Assembly: GCA_013153825.1 (NCBI GenBank)
Contig: JAADDP010000162.1
Coordinates: forward strand, 1 to 6,692
From: Campylobacterota bacterium
GTDB lineage: Bacteria; Campylobacterota; Campylobacteria; Campylobacterales; Sulfurovaceae
Reading direction: 5' to 3'
DNA length: 6,692 nucleotides
Every line of letters starts with the position of its first letter. The first letter of the stretch is position 1. The notes under the pieces were generated by a model, which did not search any database, was not told where the DNA came from, and worked only from the letters and a program-made list of their open reading frames with translations. This document shows positions 1 through 6,173 of the stretch, one piece after another. Both the position numbers and the translations under genes were made by a program.

Positions 1-82
1 AGCTACATACTCTATGGAGTTTGACCACTATGAGGAGGTTCCTGCAAATGTGGCTAAGGAGATAATTGAGAAGAGAAGTTAA
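1..82 (+). CDS. C-terminal fragment of an unidentified protein (5' truncated)
   Basis: Reading from base 2, 26 codons stay open to a TAA at 80-82. The tail contains the peptide EFDHYEEVPANVAKEIIEKR, an acidic and aromatic stretch followed by a likely amphipathic helix. The codon choices (GAG for Glu, AAG for Lys, AGA for Arg, ATA for Ile) match the other genes of the window, which supports real coding. I do not recognise the family from this short tail and assign no function. The gene converges on the lipoprotein gene on the other strand, and the two stop codons overlap (TAA at 80-82 here, TAA at 81-79 there). That this is a genuine gene end is fairly likely; its identity is unknown. Confidence 0.6.
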   Translation, partial: ATYSMEFDHYEEVPANVAKEIIEKRS

Positions 83-90
83 CTCTTCTC
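68..90. terminator. Hairpin at convergent gene ends, possible bidirectional terminator
   Basis: GAGAAGAG at 68-75 pairs perfectly with CTCTTCTC at 83-90, leaving a 7-nt loop (76-82) that holds the stop codons of both convergent genes. The hairpin forms in transcripts of either strand. Neither side has a clear T tract, so it is a weak candidate for an intrinsic terminator and might instead block 3' exonucleases. The arms are also coding sequence, so part of the pairing could be chance. Confidence 0.4.
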
Positions 91-1218
91 TCTCAACAAC
101 TCCTCCCCCCTCCTTATCAATCTAAAATAGTCTACCCCTGTAGCTTCCAATATCTTGCGTAATCTACTTATAGGATTATCTATACTATTCAAAATTTTAA
201 GATACTTTGCAATCTGAAGAGTATCTCTACTCTCAACACTCTCTTTAAACTGCATATATAGCTTACTCTCCCTCAATGCTAGACTCAATATCAATCCCCT
301 ATCGTAACTTGTGAAGTGGTTTAGTAGATATCTATTTAGATAGTTGAGTGCATCAATTAGGTGTCTCCCATCTAGCTCTCTAAACTTAAGTACCATCTCA
401 AGTAGACTCCTATTGATAGCCTCTACTCTATAGCCCATAATAGCTTTAATTCTAGGGTCTTTAGGTGAGTATATATCTCTAAAATCTGGGATATTGTCTA
501 TGAGATTTACAGTCGAGAGGCTAATCTTATATATGGGCTTTAGGAGAATATATCCAAGACTCTCTGACCTCTCCAACTTTGGGACAATAAGCTCAACTCT
601 AATTGATTTTGTGTTGGGTTTAAACTCTCTTATCCTTATACCATCCATACCACTCCCATTAACATCTCTATTGATATCCTTAAGATACTCCTTACCTGTA
701 GCTCTCAGTCCATTTAGTAGCATAGAGCTGTAGGGCATTATCAGTGTAGCCATACCGAGAAGAGCCTTTAGCTCTCTAATTGGAACACTCTGCTCATCTC
801 TACTCCTCTGAAGTATCTTTAGGGTTAGCCTATCACTACTCCCCACTAGAAGAGGTCTCTCTGCTATAAATCTTGAACCCCTCTTAAGACATCTAATATT
901 TGAGGAGTCATCATTTATAAGAAACCATATCGGGTACTTGCCAACGGCAACTTCTCCGGTTCTCTGATTTATCACCTTTAGATATATCTCCGTTGAGAAC
1001 TTATCATCTGTTAATATGGCTCTCTTATCTTCGCAGTACCTATTTACACTATAACTCCTATTCTCAAAAAACTCTGGAGTAAAGGAGATATACCTTTCGA
1101 GTGAGCCATTTAGCTTTCCTCCCCTATCTATTCTAATCTCCCCTATATCTATCTTATCTCTAGATGTACACCCCAAAATTAGAAGTGTATATATGGTCAA
1201 GTAGAGGTATCTAACCAT
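79..1218 (-). CDS. Predicted lipoprotein of unknown family
   Basis: This 379-residue protein starts with a short basic end (MVRY), a hydrophobic stretch (residues 4-16) and the lipobox LILGC, which puts the acylated cysteine at Cys17. It is therefore predicted to be a signal peptidase II substrate tethered to a membrane on the periplasmic side. The mature part has no further obvious membrane segment. Residues 20-135 look beta-rich and contain the only other two cysteines (62 and 110), which could form a disulfide. A middle stretch (150-175) is more hydrophobic, and residues 255-379 look mainly helical and charged. I do not recognise a known domain. The ATG lies 2 nt after the kdsA stop codon (TAA-TT-ATG) without a strong ribosome binding site, so translational coupling to kdsA is likely. 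Being third in a kdsA operon makes an envelope role plausible, but this is inference only. Confidence 0.85.
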   Translation of the reverse strand: MVRYLYLTIYTLLILGCTSRDKIDIGEIRIDRGGKLNGSLERYISFTPEFFENRSYSVNRYCEDKRAILTDDKFSTEIYLKVINQRTGEVAVGKYPIWFLINDDSSNIRCLKRGSRFIAERPLLVGSSDRLTLKILQRSRDEQSVPIRELKALLGMATLIMPYSSMLLNGLRATGKEYLKDINRDVNGSGMDGIRIREFKPNTKSIRVELIVPKLERSESLGYILLKPIYKISLSTVNLIDNIPDFRDIYSPKDPRIKAIMGYRVEAINRSLLEMVLKFRELDGRHLIDALNYLNRYLLNHFTSYDRGLILSLALRESKLYMQFKESVESRDTLQIAKYLKILNSIDNPISRLRKILEATGVDYFRLIRRGEELLREKS

Positions 1219-1220
1219 AA

Positions 1221-2024
1221 TTAATCGCCTACAATAGCCCTTATCGTGTCAATCTGCTCCATAAGCCTCTCAAGCTCTCTCATCTTAATCATATTTGCCC
1301 CATCGCTAAGAGCTATTTTTGGGTTGAAGTGGGTCTCAAAAAACATACCATCGACACCTACGGCACTCGCCCCTCTAGCTAAATATGGAACCATCTCACT
1401 ATCTCCTCCACTTGTTGACTCTCCACTTGCAGGTGATTGTACAGAGTGGGTTGCATCAAAAATTACAGGAGCATACCCCCTCATAATCTTCAAACTTCTC
1501 ATATCTACAACAAGATTACCATATCCAAAGCTACTTCCCCTCTCTGTCAACCAGACACCATACTTCTGACTACTATTGTAGTCCACTTCTCCACTATAGC
1601 CTCTACTTCTCAAAACCTTCTCCACTGAGTGTCTCATAGCTTGTGGGGCTAGAAATTGACCCTTTTTAATATTTATCTTTGCCTCTGTCTTTGCACTCTC
1701 AACTAGAAGGTCGGTCTGTCTACATAGAAAAGCTGGAATCTGTAGTACATCTGCCACCTCTGCAACAATTTTAGGCTGGTATGACTCATGTACATCTGTC
1801 AATATTCTATATCCAAACTCCCTTTTTACCTCTTCTAGCATCTTTAGACCCTCTTCAAGTCCATACCCTCTATATGAGTTTAGACTCGTCCTATTAGCCT
1901 TATCAAAACTGGCCTTAAAGTAGAACTCCTTTGTACAATCTTCACTAAAAGGTATAAGCCCCTCTGCTATTCTCATAACAGTATCATGACTCTCTAAAAC
2001 GCAAGGTCCGGCAATTAAAATCAT
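1221..2024 (-). CDS. kdsA: 2-dehydro-3-deoxyphosphooctonate aldolase (KDO-8-phosphate synthase)
   Basis: KdsA condenses phosphoenolpyruvate with D-arabinose 5-phosphate to give KDO-8-phosphate, the committed step to the KDO sugar of the lipopolysaccharide inner core; it acts in the cytosol as a TIM-barrel enzyme. The 267 residues span the whole fold. Visible signatures are GPCVLES (6-12), KASFDKANR (37-45), LTDVHE (75-80), [11 protein letters not shown] (95-105), GSSFGYGN (163-170) and DATHSVQ (190-196). Cys8, His193, Glu230 and Asp241 match the metal ligands of the Aquifex-type enzyme in identity and spacing, so it belongs to the metal-dependent class, unlike the E. coli enzyme, which has Asn at the Cys position. 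The start is supported by AAGGA six nt upstream. The start codon overlaps the stop of the upstream transporter gene (ATGA). At 267 residues it is slightly shorter than many homologues, which reflects a short N-terminus. Confidence 0.97.
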   Translation of the reverse strand: MILIAGPCVLESHDTVMRIAEGLIPFSEDCTKEFYFKASFDKANRTSLNSYRGYGLEEGLKMLEEVKREFGYRILTDVHESYQPKIVAEVADVLQIPAFLCRQTDLLVESAKTEAKINIKKGQFLAPQAMRHSVEKVLRSRGYSGEVDYNSSQKYGVWLTERGSSFGYGNLVVDMRSLKIMRGYAPVIFDATHSVQSPASGESTSGGDSEMVPYLARGASAVGVDGMFFETHFNPKIALSDGANMIKMRELERLMEQIDTIRAIVGD

Positions 2025-2914
2025 ATATTTTCCTTAGAAAAGGCTACTAATAGCCCTGAAGTGATAACCAAAATTATACCGAAAATTGTAAGGAGAGAGG
2101 GGAAGCTATCCCCTAAAAATATACCTATCACTATAGCAAATACTATATTTGTATAGCTTATCGTTCCAACAACTCCAGCTTTTGTATACTCATACGCCTT
2201 TGTCATTAGATATTGTGAGAGCGTAGCAGATAGCCCCATAAGAGTTAAATAGAGCCACTCAATATCTGTTGGTACTACAAATTCTGAGAATAGAAAATTC
2301 AACTCCTCTGGAGTATCGATATATGGGGTGATAGCCATGAGTATTAGAGGAGCTACAGTCCCAACCCCCATAAAGCTCATAACGATTGCCCTCGTGTCGT
2401 AGTATCTCCTTAGCTCTCTAATTGATGTGTATGCCAATGCAGCTCCAACTCCTGAGAATATACCCAACATATCGTAGATATTAAACTCCCCTCCAAAGGG
2501 TTGGGCTATTAGAATTATACCTGTAAACCCTAGAGCTATCGCAAATATTGAGATGAGATTTAGCCTCTCACCTAGAAATATATATGCAAATATCGCTACA
2601 AATATTGGTGAGGTCTTATTGTATGTTACAACCTCCCCAAGTGGCATATATGCTATTATGTAGAAGTATGATAGGAGAGCCATAAACCCCATAACCCCTC
2701 TAAATAGGAGAAGTGATACTCTACCACCACTCTGCTTTAGAGGAAACTTATATATTGAGAAGCCTATTATCGCTACCCCAAATATATTTCTAAAAAATGT
2801 AATCTCAACACCTGGTAGGTGCATACTTACAACCTTTGCAAACCCACCCATAAATGCAAATGAGAGAGATGCTAGAAGCATAAATAGTATGCCTCTATCT
2901 ATATCTTTTAACAT
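2021..2914 (-). CDS. DMT superfamily (EamA-type) transporter
   Basis: This is an inner-membrane protein of 297 residues with about ten hydrophobic helices (near 8-27, 36-55, 66-88, 94-114, 121-138, 148-164, 176-195, 218-237, 246-267 and 271-292). The two EamA repeats show as the matching motifs FLGERL (113-118) and FLGDSF (266-271), each after the fourth helix of its repeat. Family members export or import metabolites such as amino acids, nucleotides or sugar precursors; the substrate cannot be read from the sequence. I chose the ATG at 2914, which follows a weak TAAGTGG. An in-frame GTG at 2926 would add four residues but has no ribosome binding site at all. The gene is first in an operon with kdsA, overlapping it by 4 nt. 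An envelope-related substrate is conceivable, but operon position alone is weak evidence. Confidence 0.9.
   Translation of the reverse strand: MLKDIDRGILFMLLASLSFAFMGGFAKVVSMHLPGVEITFFRNIFGVAIIGFSIYKFPLKQSGGRVSLLLFRGVMGFMALLSYFYIIAYMPLGEVVTYNKTSPIFVAIFAYIFLGERLNLISIFAIALGFTGIILIAQPFGGEFNIYDMLGIFSGVGAALAYTSIRELRRYYDTRAIVMSFMGVGTVAPLILMAITPYIDTPEELNFLFSEFVVPTDIEWLYLTLMGLSATLSQYLMTKAYEYTKAGVVGTISYTNIVFAIVIGIFLGDSFPSLLTIFGIILVITSGLLVAFSKENI
2031..2036 (-). promoter_or_regulatory. Ribosome binding site of kdsA
   Basis: On the minus strand the bases before the kdsA ATG read TAAGGAAAATAT; the AAGGA core lies six nt from the start codon. It sits inside the last codons of the transporter gene and fixes the kdsA start at the ATGA overlap. 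Confidence 0.75.
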
Positions 2915-2947
2915 TAAATTGACCACTTATAATATTTAACATATAAC

Positions 2948-2953
2948 ATTATA
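2948..2953 (-). promoter_or_regulatory. Predicted -10 box for the DMT-kdsA-lipoprotein operon
   Basis: The minus strand reads TATAAT here. Transcription would start near 2941, giving a leader of about 27 nt to the ATG at 2914. No -35 box is apparent, as is usual for sigma-70 promoters in Campylobacterota. The surrounding bases are very AT-rich (the plus strand also contains a TATAAT at 2952-2957), so the exact box is uncertain. Confidence 0.5.
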
Positions 2954-2968
2954 TAATATAGTAGCTTT

Positions 2969-3001
2969 GATACTCTCTCGCCCAATTTTCTATTTAGTAT
3001 C
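2969..3001. repeat. Imperfectly placed inverted repeat upstream of the DAHP synthase gene
   Basis: GATACT (2969-2974) and AGTATC (2996-3001) are perfect inverted 6-nt arms separated by 21 nt, ending just before the -10 box of the DAHP synthase promoter. The spacing (27 bp, centre to centre) is close to two and a half helical turns, so it is not an ideal site for a dimeric regulator on one DNA face. It is recorded as a weak operator candidate. Confidence 0.2.
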
Positions 3002-3007
3002 TTAAGG

Positions 3008-3013
3008 TATAAT
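3008..3013 (+). promoter_or_regulatory. Predicted -10 box of the DAHP synthase gene
   Basis: A perfect TATAAT preceded by AAGG and by T-rich DNA (2986-2994) fits the Campylobacterota sigma-70 pattern. The start of transcription would be near 3020, giving a leader of about 24 nt that contains the ribosome binding site. Confidence 0.65.
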
Positions 3014-3030
3014 TTCGCAACTTATTAATT

Positions 3031-3037
3031 AGAAGGA
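3031..3037 (+). promoter_or_regulatory. Ribosome binding site of the DAHP synthase gene
   Basis: AGAAGGA ends six nt before the ATG at 3044, an optimal spacing that supports this start codon. Confidence 0.75.
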
Positions 3038-3043
3038 AATATT

Positions 3044-4384
3044 ATGAGTTGGACACCTAGTTCTTGGAGAAAATTTCCAATAAAACAGCAACCAACATAT
3101 TTAGACCAGAAGGCTCTAAAGAGTATCGAGGAGAGATTGAGTCAATATCCACCTTTAATTTTTGCTGGGGAGGCTAGAACATTAAAGGAGCATCTCGCAA
3201 AAGTTGGGAGAGGGGAGGCTTTTCTACTTCAGGGTGGAGATTGTGCTGAGAGTTTTAATGACTTTAATGCAAATAGTATCAAGAACCTCTTTAAACTTAT
3301 GTTACAGATGAATATGGTTCTTATGTACTCTACAGGAAAACCTATAGTAAAGATAGGGAGAGTTGCAGGTCAATTTGCAAAGCCTAGAAGTTCAGATTAT
3401 GAGGAGCAGAATGGAGTTAAACTCCCATCATATAGAGGCGATATTATCAATAGTATAGAGTTTACCGAGGAGGCTAGGAGACCAGACCCAGAGAATATGT
3501 TGAGGGCATATAATCAGGGGACAGCTACAATGAACCTCCTCAGAGCATTCTCTAGGGGTGGACTTGCAGACCTAAATAGGGTTCATCAGTGGAATTTGGA
3601 CTTTATTAAGGATAATCCACTTGGACAGAAGTATGATGAGTTGAGCTATAAGATAGATAAGGCCATGAAGTTTATGAAGGCGTGTGGAATAGATAGTAAA
3701 AATACTCCTCAACTGCATCAGACTACACTATTTACATCTCATGAGGCTCTACTACTCAATTATGAGGAGGCATTAACAAGGATTGATGATGAGACTGGTG
3801 AGTGGTATGACTGCTCAGCACATATGTTATGGATTGGGGATAGAACTAGAGAGCTTGATGGAGCTCATGTAGAGTTTTTTAGAGGAATTCAGAACCCTAT
3901 TGGTTGCAAAGTTGGAACAACCATGGATGAGGATGAGCTTATTAAGCTTATAGATATTTTAAACCCAAATAATGAAGAGGGTAGATTAAATCTAATCGTT
4001 AGAATGGGTGCCACTAAGATTTATGACTACTTCCCAAAACTTCTTAAGAGGGTTAGAGATGAGGGTAGAAATGTTGTATGGTCATGTGACCCTATGCATG
4101 GTAATATAGAAAAGAGTGGAGATGGTCTAAAGACTAGAAACTTTGATAAGATACTCCAAGAGGTTGATGCCTTCTTTAAGATACATAGAGATATGGGGAC
4201 CGTAGCCGGTGGAATTCACCTCGAGATGACTGGTAACAATGTGACTGAGTGTACAGGTAGTATGTCATCTCCAATTAAGGAGGCTGACTTACGCAGTAGA
4301 TACCACACTCAGTGTGACCCTAGATTAAATGCATCTCAAGCTCTCGAGTTGGCATTTACAATTAGCAATATGATTATTGAGTAG
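3044..4384 (+). CDS. aroF: Class II 3-deoxy-7-phosphoheptulonate synthase (DAHP synthase)
   Basis: This cytosolic enzyme condenses phosphoenolpyruvate with erythrose 4-phosphate, the first step of the shikimate pathway to aromatic amino acids and chorismate. The 446 residues match the class II (plant, Mycobacterium and Helicobacter) family from end to end. Clear motifs are [11 protein letters not shown] (61-71), HQWNLDFI (181-188), [14 protein letters not shown] (233-246), [11 protein letters not shown] (265-275), NPIGCKVG (284-291), CDPMHGN (348-354) and [14 protein letters not shown] (392-405). Cys67, His352, Glu394 and Asp425 fall where the metal ligands of the M. tuberculosis enzyme lie. 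Feedback control is likely for the family, but the N-terminus looks shorter than the extended M. tuberculosis form, so the effector cannot be inferred. It appears to be a single-gene unit with its own promoter. Its TAG directly abuts the apt stop codon on the other strand. Symbols vary (aroF, aroG, dhs1); the function is certain, the symbol is conventional. Confidence 0.96.
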   Translation: MSWTPSSWRKFPIKQQPTYLDQKALKSIEERLSQYPPLIFAGEARTLKEHLAKVGRGEAFLLQGGDCAESFNDFNANSIKNLFKLMLQMNMVLMYSTGKPIVKIGRVAGQFAKPRSSDYEEQNGVKLPSYRGDIINSIEFTEEARRPDPENMLRAYNQGTATMNLLRAFSRGGLADLNRVHQWNLDFIKDNPLGQKYDELSYKIDKAMKFMKACGIDSKNTPQLHQTTLFTSHEALLLNYEEALTRIDDETGEWYDCSAHMLWIGDRTRELDGAHVEFFRGIQNPIGCKVGTTMDEDELIKLIDILNPNNEEGRLNLIVRMGATKIYDYFPKLLKRVRDEGRNVVWSCDPMHGNIEKSGDGLKTRNFDKILQEVDAFFKIHRDMGTVAGGIHLEMTGNNVTECTGSMSSPIKEADLRSRYHTQCDPRLNASQALELAFTISNMIIE

Positions 4385-4398
4385 TCAGTAGCTCAATA
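4375..4398. terminator. Hairpin spanning the aroF/apt convergent junction
   Basis: TATTGAG (4375-4381) pairs perfectly with CTCAATA (4392-4398). The 10-nt loop contains the aroF stop (TAG 4382-4384) and the apt stop (TGA, minus strand 4387-4385). With zero intergenic bases, it is the only visible candidate for ending transcription of both genes. There is no T tract on either strand and the stem is AT-rich, so it would be weak. Confidence 0.35.
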
Positions 4399-4927
4399 CT
4401 GAATAGATGGGGGAGGCTACTCTCTCTCTCCCACTTAAGAACTTTAGCTCAACTATAAAACAGCTCTCTACAGCTACCCCTCCAGCTCTTTTAACCAGAT
4501 TAACAACAGCCCCAGCTGTACCACCTGTGGCTATTAGGTCATCTATCACTAAAACTTTAGCTCCATCTATACCTCTAAAGGCATCTAGATGTATCTCCAC
4601 CTCATCACTACCATACTCTAGAGAGTAGCTCTCAGAGATGGTTCTATATGGTAGTTTTCCCCTCTTTCTTGCAGGGACAAACCCAACCTTTAACCTATCT
4701 GCCAATATTGAACCAAATATGAAGCCTCTAGCATCTATACCCACAATAAAATCTAAATTGTAGCCCCTATATCTACTCTCCAGATGGCTCATCAATATAT
4801 CTAGTGCCTCTGGATTATTTAGTAGAGTTGTGATATCTTTAAAAACTATACCCTCTTTTGGAAAGTCCTTCACATCTCTAATAGAGTCTAAAAGTTTAGC
4901 TCTCTCCTGCTCTGTTAAGTTTGCCAT
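4385..4927 (-). CDS. apt: Adenine phosphoribosyltransferase
   Basis: Apt converts adenine and PRPP to AMP and pyrophosphate, salvaging adenine in the cytosol. The 180 residues match the usual family length of about 170-180. The type I phosphoribosyltransferase signature is [14 protein letters not shown] (125-138), with the acidic pair Asp129-Asp130 and the PRPP 5'-phosphate loop ATGGTA. Other family marks are [12 protein letters not shown] (22-33), [10 protein letters not shown] (63-72), ARKRGKLP (86-93) and SYSLEYG (100-106), the last forming part of the flexible loop over the active site. The ATG at 4927 is preceded by AAGGGG about five nt away. The gene stands alone, convergent with aroF and divergent from the FIST gene. 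Other phosphoribosyltransferases (xanthine, orotate) are less likely given the DARGF and SYSLEYG motifs. Confidence 0.96.
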   Translation of the reverse strand: MANLTEQERAKLLDSIRDVKDFPKEGIVFKDITTLLNNPEALDILMSHLESRYRGYNLDFIVGIDARGFIFGSILADRLKVGFVPARKRGKLPYRTISESYSLEYGSDEVEIHLDAFRGIDGAKVLVIDDLIATGGTAGAVVNLVKRAGGVAVESCFIVELKFLSGRERVASPIYSVLSY

Positions 4928-4947
4928 ATAACCCCTTTTTTTTAAAA

Positions 4948-4953
4948 ATTATA
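4948..4953 (-). promoter_or_regulatory. Predicted -10 box of apt
   Basis: The minus strand reads GATATAATTTTT, with TATAAT at 4953-4948. Transcription would start near 4941, leaving a leader of about 14 nt just long enough to carry the AAGGGG ribosome binding site. Confidence 0.55.
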
Positions 4954-4967
4954 TCTAAAATTAGATA
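4952..4967. repeat. Perfect 16-bp palindrome overlapping the apt promoter
   Basis: TATCTAA and TTAGATA form perfect inverted 7-nt arms around an AA centre. The element overlaps the edge of the predicted apt -10 box and covers the spacer upstream of it, a position from which a bound dimer could repress apt. In AT-rich DNA such palindromes arise by chance more easily, so the regulatory role is only suggested. Confidence 0.4.
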
Positions 4968-4988
4968 AAGTAAATTTAGCTTAGCTTA

Positions 4989-5011
4989 AGTAAAACTGCC
5001 GTATGTTTACT
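4989..5011. repeat. Inverted repeat upstream of the FIST gene
   Basis: AGTAAA (4989-4994) and TTTACT (5006-5011) are perfect inverted arms with an 11-nt spacer. A further copy of AAGTAAA lies at 4968-4974. The arms end four nt before a TATAAA (5015-5020). The placement fits an activator or repressor site for the FIST-PAS unit, but nothing identifies the regulator. Confidence 0.35.
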
Positions 5012-5014
5012 GAA

Positions 5015-5020
5015 TATAAA
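5015..5020 (+). promoter_or_regulatory. Possible -10 box of the FIST-PAS unit
   Basis: TATAAA lies 16 nt upstream of the FIST ATG. If it is used, transcription would start around 5027, inside the TAGGA ribosome binding site (5024-5028), making a nearly leaderless message. That is awkward, so the true promoter may be further upstream and unrecognised. Confidence 0.25.
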
Positions 5021-5036
5021 TCTTAGGAAAATATCT

Positions 5037-6170
5037 ATGCTTGTTCAGAGATTGGAATATGTCGGCTCTAGCTGGAGGGTTGATAGGAGGATAGTGGATA
5101 GGTCTCCAGATATTGTATTTCTGTTTGGGAGAAGGGCAGAGATGCTAGATGGAGATATATATAGAGCTTTGAGAGATATATACCCATACAGCGATATTGT
5201 CGGTTGCTCCTCTAGTGGAAATATATTGGGGGATAGGGTGACAGATGCTAAAATAGTGGCATCGGCTATCTACTTCGATAAGGGGAGCGTTAGGGTATCT
5301 ATCAGAGACTTCTCCAAATGGGATAATCAGCTACAACTTGGAAAAGATTTAATACTTGCTCTACCTAAAGGTAGGCTAAAGCACATATTTATCATGGCTG
5401 ATGGTTTGAAGATAAATGGCTCAAAGCTTATTGAGGGGGCAAATATGGCTCTACCTAAAGGTATCTCAATTACAGGTGGACTTGCTGGAGATGATGAGAA
5501 CTTTATCGAGAGTGTGGTTATGGTGAACGGTGTAGCCAAATCAAATAGAGTTATAGCTATAGGTTTCTATGGAGATACTATTGAGGTTAAGAGTGGATGC
5601 TTCTCAGGCTGGAGTGAGTTTGGGATACTTAGAAAGATTACAAAATCTAAAGGTAATATCGTATATGAGATAGATGGAAAACCTGCTCTTGAGCTATATA
5701 GAAGATATCTTGGGGGTTATGCAAAGGAGCTACCCAAGAGTGCCCTAAATTTTCCAATTAGTATTAAGGAGAGGAGAGATGATAGTAGGAATCTTATTCG
5801 ATCAGTTTTGGGTATTGATGAGGAGAAGAAGGCTCTAATATTTGCTGGAGATGTTCCAACAAACTACTATGCTAGGTTGATGAAGGCTAGTGTAGATGGT
5901 TTAATAGATGGAGCTATGGAGGCATCTAGACAGATAGGGGAGCTTAATAGTAGGGTATCTCTCGGATTGGTTGTGAGTTGTGTCGGTAGGAAACTTGTTC
6001 TAAATCAGCTTGTGGATGAGGAGCTAGAGAGTATTAAGCAGGTTCTGGGGAATAGCGTAAACCTTGTGGGCTTCTACTCATATGGTGAGTTGGCTCCATT
6101 TAGAGGTTCAAATATGTGTGAACTTCATAATCAGACTATGACAATTACCGTAATATGTGAGAAGCTATAA
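5037..6170 (+). CDS. FIST domain signal transduction protein
   Basis: The 377 residues consist of a FIST_N domain (about 25-215) followed by a FIST_C domain (about 218-365), with no membrane segment or signal peptide, so it is a cytoplasmic sensor protein. Recognisable family marks are GCSSSG (56-61), the ADGLKINGSKLIEG stretch (121-134), GGLAGDD (147-153), GFYSYGELAP (345-354) and the ending CELHNQTMTITVI (361-373). FIST was defined computationally as a sensory module associated with two-component, cyclic-di-GMP and chemotaxis proteins, and is thought to bind small ligands, perhaps amino acids; no catalytic role is established. The start has TAGGA eight nt upstream. The PAS protein gene begins 3 nt after the stop, which strongly suggests that FIST is the input partner of that downstream protein. 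The ligand is unknown. Confidence 0.92.
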   Translation: MLVQRLEYVGSSWRVDRRIVDRSPDIVFLFGRRAEMLDGDIYRALRDIYPYSDIVGCSSSGNILGDRVTDAKIVASAIYFDKGSVRVSIRDFSKWDNQLQLGKDLILALPKGRLKHIFIMADGLKINGSKLIEGANMALPKGISITGGLAGDDENFIESVVMVNGVAKSNRVIAIGFYGDTIEVKSGCFSGWSEFGILRKITKSKGNIVYEIDGKPALELYRRYLGGYAKELPKSALNFPISIKERRDDSRNLIRSVLGIDEEKKALIFAGDVPTNYYARLMKASVDGLIDGAMEASRQIGELNSRVSLGLVVSCVGRKLVLNQLVDEELESIKQVLGNSVNLVGFYSYGELAPFRGSNMCELHNQTMTITVICEKL

Positions 6171-6173
6171 TAT

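Noticed and set aside
105..110. Run of six C (six G on the coding strand) near the end of the lipoprotein gene as a phase-variation tract
   Set aside because: Phase-variable tracts in Campylobacterota are usually longer, and slippage here would alter only the last few residues.
494..733. Plus-strand open frame of 79 codons inside the lipoprotein gene
   Set aside because: It lies entirely antisense to a gene with a signal peptide and consistent codon use; the translation is low-complexity Leu/Ile/Ser, typical of an antisense shadow.
1246..1628. Two plus-strand open frames (107 and 63 codons) opposite kdsA
   Set aside because: They are antisense to a certain kdsA gene, have no ribosome binding site and resemble no protein family.
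2924..2926. GTG as the start of the DMT transporter
   Set aside because: There is no ribosome binding site upstream of it, and the ATG four codons later gives a typical N-terminus; the difference is only four residues.
4407..4628. Plus-strand open frame of 73 codons opposite apt
   Set aside because: It is antisense to the conserved PRPP-binding part of apt, and its composition (Thr, Ser, Pro, Ala) is that of a shadow frame.
5358..5463. Exact 16-nt direct repeat (GCTCTACCTAAAGGTA at 5358-5373 and 5448-5463)
   Set aside because: Both copies are in frame and encode ALPKG before the two beta strands where FIST proteins commonly have a Leu-Pro pair, so it reflects family sequence and shared codon choice rather than a mobile or regulatory repeat.
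5327..5539. Minus-strand open frame of 70 codons opposite the FIST gene
   Set aside because: It is antisense to conserved FIST_N motifs, with no start signal and no known family.
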